DNA of 64,000 nt, taken from contig JBAIAC010000006.1 of the NCBI GenBank assembly GCA_037349315.1, positions 54,556,501 through 54,620,500 of the forward strand, written 5' to 3'. The DNA is from Chelydra serpentina (Eukaryota > Chordata > Testudines > Chelydridae). A program made the position numbers and the translations under genes. The notes beneath the pieces are model-generated. The model made no database searches, was not told where the DNA came from, and was given only the letters and a program-made list of their open reading frames with translations. Positions 12,187-21,811 of the stretch are shown here, one piece after another (position 1 is the stretch's first letter; each line of letters starts with the position of its first letter).

Positions 12187-14380
12187 CAGTGCCGGATTAA
12201 CACACAAGGTAACTAAACTACAGCTTAGGGCCTCACAATATCAGAGGTCTCTAAAAAAGAAAAAAACTGACTCCATTTCAAACTGTATCAAAATCGGTTG
12301 ATAAATAAAGAAGATTCTCTCTAAATATAGACATTATCATTCAAATATGACAAAAATATACACATCCAGCTACACAAATACCCTTACCCTTCACTAATTG
12401 TTCATTATTGACAGGTGGGAGGCCAGCGCTGAGAAAAATAATAATAATTGGACATGTAAAATTAGTATTTCTATGAGTAAGTCTGCTATCAGTCTCCTAA
12501 GGCAGAGTTTTGCTGGCCAGCTGCTACTGGTAAATTTCTGATGGTGCCTTCATAACTTATTTAAATAAATAAATACATAAATAAATAATCTCACTGCTGA
12601 TAAAATTGGGGGGAAATATGAGGTCAGAGGCGGCAGTATCGTGAAGCAATCCTGCCAAGCTCATACTCCCATGTTAGTATGTTCTTTCTTCTTTTGATCT
12701 GTACATATGTACAATTGTGTATTCTAGTGCACACACCGTTTCAGCTTCATGCGCTATCCATGCCTCACATGATTGGACTTGGGTCAAGAGGAACTTCAGG
12801 AGGATACATTTGTGTTGGCTTCCCTCTGTCAGTTTTGGGAACCTTCACAGTAAATATCAGAGTGCGCTGACAAAAGGATAAATAGAGGGTTTTGAGAGAA
12901 GTGAAGGAAGATATACATATAACACAAAATATTCTGAGTGAATAAGTTATTTCAAACTATGTGCATATATGATTTATAGGCTAGTAAAGCCTATCCTATT
13001 CATTATATATGCTTGAATATAGGTTAGTTTTTCTCACTTTCTCAATACCTGTCTAGAGATTACCAGTCTTTTTATTGGTATATTCTTTCTGTTTCACACA
13101 TATAGTTTGTTGTCACTCTGTGTCCAAGGTGTTTACTCGAGATTAGTTAGTGGTCCTGGGGGAGACAGAGGATAGAGAAATGAATGCAAAGAGAGATGTC
13201 TGCCTAGAAAAAAGACTGGGATTTTCTGCTCGGCGGGTTTGGAGCACGCAATTATACCTATAGTTTTATTTATACCTATTTATAATAATATATAAATATT
13301 ATAATAATATTTTATTTTAGGTAGTATGCTATGTAAAAATTCTTATATAGACTTATAAATCAGATATCATATGCATAATACATTGTATTTTTATAGTGTG
13401 GCAAAAGAGAAATCCCAACAATTCATTGTTTCGTAGTGAAAATTAAATCGGAATAAACATTTGTAAATATATTGTCTGGATAAACTTCGTATTTCCCTAA
13501 CCAAATTCATCAAACATTTTTTCCTTTATTCATATGAAAAGAAGGATAATTTTCCTTATTCGTGGTGTAAAAAAATTATATATCCTCTTTTGTTTTCCTG
13601 TGAGAACATAGACAAAATAGCACTAACTTTCACAGAAATATCATGGTAAAATAGCACAGGTTTTTGGCACACATGTTAATTAAAATATTATTTGTTGTTG
13701 TATAGATATATAAATCTCAATATTTACAATACAAAATTAATTTTTGTACTTGTTTCAATAAAATCTTTCTGCTACTAATTTTAGTACCAATGTTAGGTAA
13801 TTCAGCATAACCTTCTATAAAAACAAAACAAATCAATTTATTAGAAAAATACAACCCGCATACAATTTTCTGATTGTTTGCTTATTACCTGGGTGTAATT
13901 CATATCAATATAACTAACAGGTGAGCTTTAAGCTTTTGGGTTATCTGCATCCTATATCTTCTATTGCCATCTTATATCCACTAAGAGTCTCATTGCATAT
14001 TCAGACAAGGAATTCCACAATTTAGATGCCCCAACAGAGAAGAAAAATGTCCTGAGAACTCTTCTAGTAAATTGTATTATTTACTGTTTTTTTATTTTGT
14101 ATTTTTATATTGTATTGTTTACTTACATATGCAATTAGTTCAAATAATTCGTCTAAAATTTATTTCTGTCATGATGTCATCCTTGCAGAGATAACTACTG
14201 AAAATGAAGATTATTATTCTATTTTTACAACTTCTCCTTTGTATAAATGCCAACATAAAGCTTTCGTGTTTATAAATTCAATGTCCTTTCTGTGAAAAAA
14301 ATAAATTATTTTTTGTTATGGCATGGGGCCTCTTACACTTGACACAGTTTAGGACCTCAGAATGTCATAATCCGGCCCTG
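12187..14380. mobile_element. hAT-type element, 2.2 kb, non-coding
   Basis: Termini are CAGTGCCGGATTAAC and ATAATCCGGCCCTG (inverse: CAGGGCCGGATTAT), and the flanking 8 bp are ACCCCCTT (12179-12186) and ACCCCCTG (14381-14388). This is a hAT insertion into the minisatellite-like tract. The interior is very AT-rich with a TAAA-type microsatellite near 12558-12590. I could find no transposase reading frame, so it is either a long deletion derivative or fully decayed. Confidence 0.8.
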
Positions 14381-14560
14381 ACCCCCTGGCTATGGTATCC
14401 AGTTCCTGCCCTCCCGGTTTGACACTAGGCTCTGGCTCCTGACTCCAGACTGACCCTTGGCTCTGGTTCCTAGTTTCTGCCTCTTGGTTTTACCCAGGAC
14501 TTTGGCTCCCAATGACTGACTACAGCTCTGACCCTAGCCACTAGGTCCGCTGTCCACTCT
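14381..14560. repeat. Minisatellite-like tract, right part
   Basis: Continuation of the tract at 12040-12186 after the hAT insertion, with repeated 'ggctctggctcctgactcc' and 'ggtttgac' blocks. The duplicated ACCCCCTG at its left edge is the target-site duplication of the hAT element. Confidence 0.45.
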
Positions 14561-15769
14561 GGCCACTAGGCTAGAGCACCCTCATCCTGGTCAGCCAACA
14601 GGTGGGCACTCTGTAGACAAAAATCTGGATGCAAGGAGCAGCAGAAGGGGATGCAGCTCCTGAGTTACTTTCTGCTGCAGAAAACCTGATACTCTAGTTT
14701 GTCTCCTGAACAAGCAGGCTGCCTGCCAGCTGAGCGTAATAGAGCTGCCTTCCCCTGGCGAGTCAGGGCACAGACAGGTCTTGAGGCCAACAGGAGCAGC
14801 CCACTCCACAAAGGAGAGACTGAGCTTGATAGGCCTCCCCTGCACCAGAAACAAGGGGATGACCAGGGCTTGTGACAGCCTGGGATCCATTCCACCCAGA
14901 AGAGAGAAATATCATCTGCCCAGAGAAGAGCACCACACCCTTTCTGTGAGCTCCAACTCCATCAAATAGCCAAGGTCTGTGAGGAGACATTGGGGAGAAT
15001 TCTTATTACTTAAATTGTGGAGATTTGAGTATCTAAGGGAGGGAATATTGAATTACTGTTGTGTGATTTGGTTTGTCATTCATTTAGTTGTAATCCTTGA
15101 CTCCCTGTCTTTCCCCATAGTTCCTGCTCTTGCCTCATATTTTTCCTGGATTGAAATGTTGTTTATCCTTATCTGTTGACCTTTGATTTCCCATGACTAT
15201 AATTTGTAATGTCCTAGTGGTCTTAGGGGTTGTCTACTAGTTTATGTCCCCCAACAACTAGGTACAGGCACCAAGTGCAAAAAACCCAGAGCCCTTTTGG
15301 ATCCTATAATAAGGGTGAAGCTGGTCTCTGCATGAGATGGAGAACTTCCACAGGAACTAAGGGCCATCACAAACCTCACCACCTTCCTCTCCAAATGCAA
15401 GGCATGCTTTGTTGACCATCTCTACTGTTAGCATATAGCAACATGTACATAAACAAACCCAATAAAGCTCTATGATAACAATTTTTACTGCACACACAAT
15501 TTGATCCCTGGGGAGGTGATGAGAGAGCACACCAAATATGAGAAATTAGTCATATTGCTTAATGCACTTTAAGGCGGGTCACCAAGACCCCGAGGACAAT
15601 AAATGTTTTATTATTAATAATAGTCTTTAACCTCATACCGGAACTTATTCTTTCTCTAGCAACAAAATAAACATCACACAAAAGCCATAGCCCATGATAA
15701 TAAATCAAAAGATACTGTGGTATTTGGGATCTCCAGTCTTATAGACAGATTGGAGAGAGCATCCCATAG
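14561..15769. other. Intergenic DNA, no gene seen
   Basis: About 14600-14970 is GC-richer than its surroundings and has overlapping open frames on both strands, but no domain or terminus is recognisable. It may be an old retroelement piece. The remainder is AT-rich. Confidence 0.35.
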
Positions 15770-15777
15770 CATGGAAT

Positions 15778-16036
15778 CAGGGCCAGTGCTACCATTAGGC
15801 AACCCTAGGCGGTTGCCTAGGGCACCAGGATTTGGGGGTGGCATTTTAGGTCCCTTGGCGGCCGGGGCTGGAGAGGCTGCTGCCGAAATGACGCCGAGAT
15901 CCCCGGCAGCCAAAGGAGAGGCCGCTGAACTGCCACCGAGGACCCCAGCGGCACTTCAGCGCCCGCTTCTTTGGCTGCCGGGGACCTCGGCGGCAGCCTC
16001 TCCCGCTGCCGCCGCCTAAGGTGGCAAAAAAGCTGG
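15778..16036. mobile_element. hAT-type MITE, 259 bp
   Basis: Starts CAGGGCCAGTGCTACCATTAGG, shares the GCCTAGGGCACCAGGATTTGGGGG block with the MITE at 7357, and is flanked by a perfect CATGGAAT duplication (15770-15777 and 16037-16044). The 3' end (AAAAGCTGG) only weakly matches the 5' terminus. The interior is CpG-rich with GGCAGC/CCGGGG repeats and has no coding potential. Confidence 0.8.
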
Positions 16037-16044
16037 CATGGAAT

Positions 16045-17054
16045 AAGAATAATAATACACCTAAACATAAATAATTTGAGAAATAATAAACCCACCTCAA
16101 ACTATTTGAACAAATTGTAAGAGATTTTTAAATGGTCAATTCTGAAAAGTATAGAATAAAACAGAATCTCCTATATGGTTTAGAAAAGTACAAAGAGAAC
16201 TAGTTTTCCAATTATCATCAAGCTGCCCACCTAAACTACATAATAGACAGTATATACACAGTTTGCTTGTGCGTGAAAAAATCCAACCTTTTGAAAATGC
16301 TAAAGTCTATACCCTTCAAAGATCCCACAAAGAATAAAACACATTACAAACTAATATGGGTCAAATATACCTTAAATATTTAGAAACTCATTCATAAAAT
16401 TGGACATGAAATTTCCCTATCCTATTTAATAATTTGAAAACTTTCCCAACAATACTGTCTTCAAAGATCAGAGTTTTATGAATACCAATGTATGAAATTA
16501 CCTCCACACCAGAACAGATTGAGCACAAGTTTGAGCAAGAATTTAAAAAAGGTGAATTAAATTGTCATTCTCTATGCAGCTTCAATAGGCAAGTTATCTT
16601 ATATAAGAGAAGAAAGGAAAGCCAAACCAAGATACAGTAGAAGAGATTACAGGGTAGACCCTCCAGAATGCCTATTCTACCACCTACCCACTATCATGAA
16701 GAGAATTCTTACAGAAAGTAAACAACTTTGTTCTATAACCCAATAATGGCCAACTAAATGAAATCAAACTTCCTCCAGCCTTCACCAATACTAAATAGAT
16801 GCAGCATGGAAATGCATCACCATATTATTGCCCATAAGAAGAAATCCCACAATCATTTTTATAAGCAGTATGGATATGAGAAATTGTACTTGTGAACAGA
16901 ACACAGCTCAGATTAAACTGTCAAGATCCAAGATGAGTTTATGGAACACTGGGCTTCAGCCAATGAGCTACATGTTAAATGCAAGAAAAAAGACAAACCA
17001 TGATGACCTCAAACTAAAATGTTATTATAGTATAAGTAGAAAGATGTCAAATTA
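16045..17054. other. AT-rich intergenic DNA
   Basis: No gene, repeat boundary or RNA structure was recognised in this kilobase. Confidence 0.5.
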
Positions 17055-17056
17055 TA

Positions 17057-17273
17057 CAGGTTTCTCGCGTCTTACGCGCATTTAACATGCGCGATTTCAG
17101 CTTTGCGCGGTTGGCAAAACTAGAAAAAAAAAGAAAAATAACAATTTAAAACCGGAATCGGTACTGCGGGCGATTCCGTCCGCCATTCAACTCAATGGCG
17201 TTTCAGTATACACGGTTTTCGCTTTACGCGCTCAGCGCAAAACGGAACCCCTGCGTAAGACGCGAGAGATCTG
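17057..17273. mobile_element. Mariner/pogo-type MITE, CpG-rich
   Basis: Termini CAGGTTTCTCGCGTCTTACGC and GCGTAAGACGCGAGAGATCTG are inverted copies, with TA on both sides (17055-17056 and 17274-17275). TA duplication with long inverted termini fits a Tc1/mariner, pogo/Tigger-like MITE. The 217-bp interior is non-coding. CpG density is unusually high compared with the AT-rich flanks. Confidence 0.7.
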
Positions 17274-17699
17274 TATCTGCTTGTGTACCTATTAAGGTAT
17301 AATAATGATGCAGCAAATATATACATGCCACAAACACCTGTGTTCTTACCTTCATATAAAACTGCCTCAACAAAAACTGAAACTTATTTGTTTATTTTAC
17401 ATATGTTTACATAAATATTCATACAAAAACTTGCTGAATACACCAGTAGTTAACCGGTGTTACATCTGTACCAACATTATATTGATACATTGTATAGTGT
17501 TCTGTCTCACTGATTTTTGCATTAAAACCATCGTGTACTTGTGCCCAAATACATTTTTAAATGTCCATTAAGAATTTGGTACCCACACCCTTTATTATGA
17601 ATTTATCCTGCACTATCTAAAGATGTCACTTGTAGCAAATATTGTAATCTATATAATATCTTTGTAACCAGATATTCTTGGTTCATAATCTTGAGCTTT

Positions 17700-18150
17700 T
17701 CTTTTAAGCAGGTGTTGTCAGACGGCTACCGGTGTGGTGCTCTGCTCTGTTCAATGTTGATATCAGTCGGCTGCGTGCATGTTCCCTCTGTGTGCTACCC
17801 CAGCTCTGCACATATAGCTAACACAGCAGACTCGAGAGAACCCCCAAAGACCACAGACTCTAGTAAGGTACGAAGGCACGTCAGCCAGGTTTATTGTCGA
17901 AGAGAAGCACAGTGATAGTTTCCCATAGACTCTACAGGACATACTATGGAATTTGTGCCCCCTGGCAATGGACCGGCTCAGTCAGTGGCGGGACTTTCCA
18001 CTGCCCCCTAGGCCAGACAAAGACAACTCCTCGGGGGTGAATTCTTATACACAGTGTGACAAAGTTCCTCCTCTACCTTGGTGAGTCCTGCGCTTATTGG
18101 CGGATTTTGATCGCCTCAGAGATCTTCCCCTCTTGCTGAGTAGAATTACT
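17700..18150. mobile_element. LTR-like fragments
   Basis: The stretch differs in composition from its flanks. It contains a 'tgtgacaaagttcctcctctaccttgg' start at 18056, which I recognise as the beginning of a common turtle retroelement LTR, preceded by another LTR-like piece with 'gactctacaggacatactatgg'. No duplication, primer-binding site or open coding region was found. Both pieces appear truncated. Confidence 0.35.
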
Positions 18151-18418
18151 CATTTCATGAATTTACTGCTTTGTTTGGGAAAGCTGTACAAAGCGTAGAT
18201 TCAAGTTTCTATGGGAATTTTAGAGGCTGGCAATTTATCCTACAATAATGAAATATTAATGTTTAAGATATCATAGAAGTAATAGAATAAAAAGCAAAAG
18301 AGGTATTAATTTACCATACATTGCTGCAAAATGTAGTAGATTGGATCTCACTCTTAATTTAATCTAAAAATAATATTCCAAAGATATACGTTTGGAGTAA
18401 ACACATTTAAGTCTAGCT

Positions 18419-18690
18419 CAGTGGTTCTCAACGAGGTGTCTGGGGTCCCCTGGGGGCCTGCCAAGCAGGGCTAGCATTAGACTTACAGGGCCCCTGAGCC
18501 CTGCCACCTGGGGCTGAAGCCAAAACCTGAGCAACTTAACTTCATGAGGCCCACTGTGGTGTGAGGCCCTGGGCAATTGTCCTGCTTGTTACCTCCTAAT
18601 GCTGTCCCTGGCTTTTATATGCAGAAAAACAGTTTTTATACCATGTTTTGAGTGCGGGGAGCTCAGAAAGAAAAAGTTTGAGAACCCCTA
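18419..18690. mobile_element. hAT-type MITE, 272 bp
   Basis: Begins CAGTGGTTCTCAACGA and ends GTTTGAGAACCCCTA, an inverted pair typical of hAT elements. It is flanked by a perfect 8-bp duplication GTCTAGCT (18411-18418 and 18691-18698). Non-coding. Confidence 0.88.
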
Positions 18691-18698
18691 GTCTAGCT

Positions 18699-20648
18699 AA
18701 TAACATTCCCCTCCAAATTTTAACTGACCTCAGCTGCTTGATCTTAAGCTTTGGTTACCTAACATGACATGACCTGTGGTCATGTGTGTGTCAGCTGAAG
18801 CCAATGTAAATAAGGAAGAATACAGTGCAGAATAAAAATGCCTGAAAGCACCCTGATTATCTTTGGAAAGTTTAATGAGTCACTTCCTACCCCTATTTAT
18901 GTCAGATTACATCACATTTGGTATGGGGGGAAAAAGCCAGAATAAACATAATCCTGCCTCAGAAAGGCTTATGTCTAATAGCAGACAGGGATTTGCTAAT
19001 GCAGTCGTGCTTTCTTTTTTTACTCAGACATATGCCATGCCAATGGTATGGAACCAGCAAAATGCAACATTATAGTATAATGAGTCAAAATACCTGCTTT
19101 GCTTATTGGGCCTAGTTCTATAAGCACTCCATAGGTGAAAGAACAGTAAAGAACTATATACCACCTAAACCCTCCATATAGGGCCTAAATTGGACTTCAG
19201 TGGTGCATAGACTTAGTGATCCGATGCTTTAAAAAGGGATGAATTTCAGCCCTCACACAAAATTCTCACTGAAGTAATTAACAAAATGTTCCAACATGCC
19301 TGAGCATTGAGGGACATAATGTAGCTTTCACTCATCTGTGACTGATTTTGCTTTTGGTGTTTTCTATCAAACTTTCCATTCTCTTAATACAGGACCAGAT
19401 CCCTTGCTTAGTAAAGCCAACAAGAGAAGATTAAAGGGTGAGAAAACATTCATTAGACGTGTGTGGAAATGTGAATTTATTAGATTAAGGCTAAAAAGGA
19501 TAAACATCTGTATAACTTCAAGGATTATATCTTCTGTTCACATATGTCAACGTCACAAATAAAGAGTTTAAAGGTTGGAAAATCTTCCTCCTGAATCATT
19601 CCATTGGGGGTTGCCTATCCAGTCACACACAGAACAGGCTACCATTCTGCTCCCAAACTTTATGAACTTCCTGGATTTAAGGAAGCAAGGGTCACACCTG
19701 TGGAGAAGCTGTTCCTTGAGTTGGTCTGCAGATTGTCATCCCCTCTCTGTTCCTTGGTACTATACAACAGCGCCAATGGATCCTATTACTTGGATCTCCC
19801 CTAACTGCATTTGCCCTAAATAGCCCCACTAAAGGGAAGAGTTCCGTAACACAGAGAGGCACCATGGAAATGATTTTAAAAATGCCAATCTCTTTTACTT
19901 TCTCTGCTTTATCTTCAGGGACTTGTGGGGGTACAATGTCTTAACCCCTCCTGAGCCCAATGCAGCTTTGCATTCATTAGCTGGGAACAACGGTAAGGGT
20001 GGTGCTATTTACTCACATTAGGGAGTCTTGGCTCCACTCTACATTTTAAAAATAGAAAAGTCATTTTTCAGTAACAAAATAAAAACCCCTAATATTTTTA
20101 TTTAGGCTCATATTTTAAAATAAAATAAATACTTAATTTTAAAGTGCCCTAAACATTTTGGGCCTAAATTTGCTCTCTGTTAAGGGTGAACCAATGAGAG
20201 TTACACACCTCTGTGGCTGAGGGCAGAATTAGATCCTTTATTCATAGGATAAGCCACTGGGTTTTGAACTGTGCCTGAATAAGGACTGTAGGATTGGTCC
20301 ATTGTAGGTTCATGTCTGATAGATATTTACTCACAAAGAGCTATCATAGAAACTGGTAAACTGAATAGTCTTTGCTAAAGAAAGTCTGAAGGATTGTAGT
20401 ATTATTAGTAGAGATATACTCATATGGCAATATTTGGACCTTAGTCAGCCTAAAGTGCAACAACAACTGATTCCAGGATTTTTGCTTGTGCCATTATAAA
20501 GATGGGGGCCATATGCAGAAGTTCTAACTGGAAATGAATGTTAAACACTCTCAGGGTTTGAAGTTATTCATCTCCAGAGTCTTGGTTGAGGCCCACTTCT
20601 AGTTGTAAGACAAAACTTTACTGCACTGGAAGATTGGTAGATGGAATC
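18699..20648. other. Intergenic DNA, no gene seen
   Basis: No supported coding region. Short open frames at 19338-19823 lack recognisable domains, and there is no splice-framed exon I would defend. Confidence 0.5.
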
Positions 20649-20651
20649 TAA

Positions 20652-20687
20652 GGGTACGTCTACACTACAGAATTAGGTCGAATTTAT
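20652..20687 (+). repeat. E1 left terminal inverted repeat
   Basis: Pairs with 25680-25715. Identical core TCTACACTAC and AGGTCGAATTTAT; the outermost bases (GGGTACG against GCCCTGG) differ. Confidence 0.9.
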
Positions 20688-20802
20688 AGAAGTCGATATT
20701 TTAAAACCCGAATTTATGGAATCGATTGTGTGTGTCCCCACTAAAGAGCATTAAGACCATGAGGTCGATTGACTGTGTCCACAGTAGCGGGGCTAGCATC
20801 GA
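20678..20802. promoter_or_regulatory. E1 left subterminal TCGA cluster
   Basis: Five TCGA sites lie at 20678, 20693, 20722, 20765 and 20799, most in the form GTCGAT or ATCGAT. A matching cluster lies at the right end. Subterminal repeats in PIF/Harbinger elements are known or presumed binding sites for the transposase and its Myb-like partner. That function here is inferred. Confidence 0.5.
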
Positions 20803-20960
20803 CTTTCGGAGCATTGCATGGCGGGTAGCTATCCCACAGTTCCCGCAGTCTCCACCGCCCATTGGAATTCTGGGTTGCGATCCCAAAGCCTGATGGGGCA
20901 GAAAACATTGTCGCTGGTGGTTCTGGGTACGTCGTCAAGCCATCAAACGTCCCTCCCTCC

Positions 20961-20993
20961 CTCCGTGAAAGCAATCTTTTTCGCGCCTTTTTT
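20961..20993 (+). repeat. Duplicated leader block, copy 1
   Basis: CTCCGTGAAAGCAA followed by CGCGCCTTTTTTC. The same two blocks recur at 21670-21722 (CTCCGTGAAAGCAA, then CGTGCCTTTTTTC). The 709-bp offset matches the extra leader length of E1 compared with E2. Confidence 0.75.
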
Positions 20994-21103
20994 CCGGGGT
21001 TTGCTACGGAAGCCTGCTCAGCTCACAATTACCGTACATCTCCAGCGTACGCCTGGACATTAGGTCTAGTGGGGATTCAGTCACACTATAATACGGGCAG
21101 AGG

Positions 21104-21170
21104 GATAGCTCAGCGTTCTGAGTGTTGGCCCGCTAAACCCAGGGTTGTGAATTCAATCCTTGAGGGGGCC
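21104..21170 (+). repeat. tRNA-like cassette, copy 1
   Basis: GGGATAGCTCAGCGTTCTGAG carries a degenerate Pol III box A, GCCCGCTAAACCC looks like an anticodon arm, and GTTGTGAATTCAATCC carries a degenerate box B. It closely matches copy 2 at 21471. The anticodon-loop region resembles tRNA-Ser(GCU), but the arms do not fold as a proper tRNA, so this is a tRNA-derived (SINE-like) sequence. A hairpin and T7 run follow about 250 bp downstream. Confidence 0.6.
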
Positions 21171-21212
21171 ATTCCGCCTGAGGCTGGTAGTCGCGGGACT
21201 ACACAGCATAAG

Positions 21213-21247
21213 CTCCTTGCCTTCTAGCTGCAGATGGTGCAATATGC
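21213..21247 (+). repeat. Leader repeat d1
   Basis: CTTCTAGCTGCAGATGGTGC followed by AATATGC. A direct copy (d2) lies at 21285-21319 and two inverted copies (i1, i2) at 21561-21593 and 21613-21643. Confidence 0.75.
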
Positions 21248-21284
21248 CATAAATGGTCGTGGTCACGGGACCATACAGCAGCAG

Positions 21285-21319
21285 CTCCTTGCCTTCTAGC
21301 TGCAGATCGTACAATATGC
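21285..21319 (+). repeat. Leader repeat d2
   Basis: Direct copy of d1, 72 bp downstream, also preceded by CTCCTTGC. Confidence 0.75.
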
Positions 21320-21391
21320 TTGAAATTTGTGTGCTCCTGGCCGGCGGCCTATGTTGTGGCTGGCCGGGGGCGCTTGGACATAAATGGGAGT

Positions 21392-21423
21392 GACCAGAGT
21401 GACTCTGGTCATTCTCTTTTTTT
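21392..21423 (+). terminator. Hairpin plus T7, possible Pol III stop
   Basis: GACCAGAG-TGA-CTCTGGTC is a perfect 8-bp stem with a 3-nt loop at 21392-21410, followed within a few bases by seven T residues (21417-21423). A T run of four or more is a Pol III terminator in vertebrates, and it lies downstream of the first tRNA-like cassette. That it terminates a Pol III transcript is inference. Confidence 0.4.
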
Positions 21424-21470
21424 ACGTTTTGTTTAAGGGAAATTCAGTACTGCCTGGAACACGGGCAGAG

Positions 21471-21537
21471 GGATAGCTCAGCGGTCTGAGCGTTGGCCCG
21501 CTAAACCCGGGGTTGCGAGTTCAATCCTTGAGGGGAC
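21471..21537 (+). repeat. tRNA-like cassette, copy 2
   Basis: GGGATAGCTCAGCGGTCTGAG has a good box A (TAGCTCAGCGG) and GAGTTCAATCC is a good box B (consensus GGTTCRANYCC). It is better preserved than copy 1 at 21104, 367 bp upstream. The shared ACGGGCAGAGGG 5' flank shows that the pair arose by duplication and not by two independent insertions. Confidence 0.65.
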
Positions 21538-21560
21538 CAGGAGATGATGATGGATATCAA

Positions 21561-21643
21561 GCATATTGTACCATCTGCTGCTAGAAGGGAAGGCGCCTAA
21601 CCCTTGCTCACCGCATATTGTACCATCTGCAGCTAGAAGGAAA
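21561..21643 (-). repeat. Leader repeats i1 and i2, inverted copies
   Basis: GCATATTGTACCATCTGC at 21561 (i1) and at 21613 (i2), each followed by AGCTAGAAGG or TGCTAGAAGG, are reverse complements of d1/d2. A transcript across 21213-21643 could fold d1 or d2 onto i1 or i2. Confidence 0.7.
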
Positions 21644-21811
21644 TGAGCCTAACCCTTGCTCCCCCTTCCCTCCGTGAAAGCAACTGAGGGGGGAGCCAAA
21701 AATCCTTTCGTGCCTTTTTTCATGCGGGCGCCATATTGCTGACACCATTGTTATCCACCCGCCGCTTCTGTTCCCACTCTGCTGTCCTGCAAACAGCATA
21801 CCAGGGAAAGC

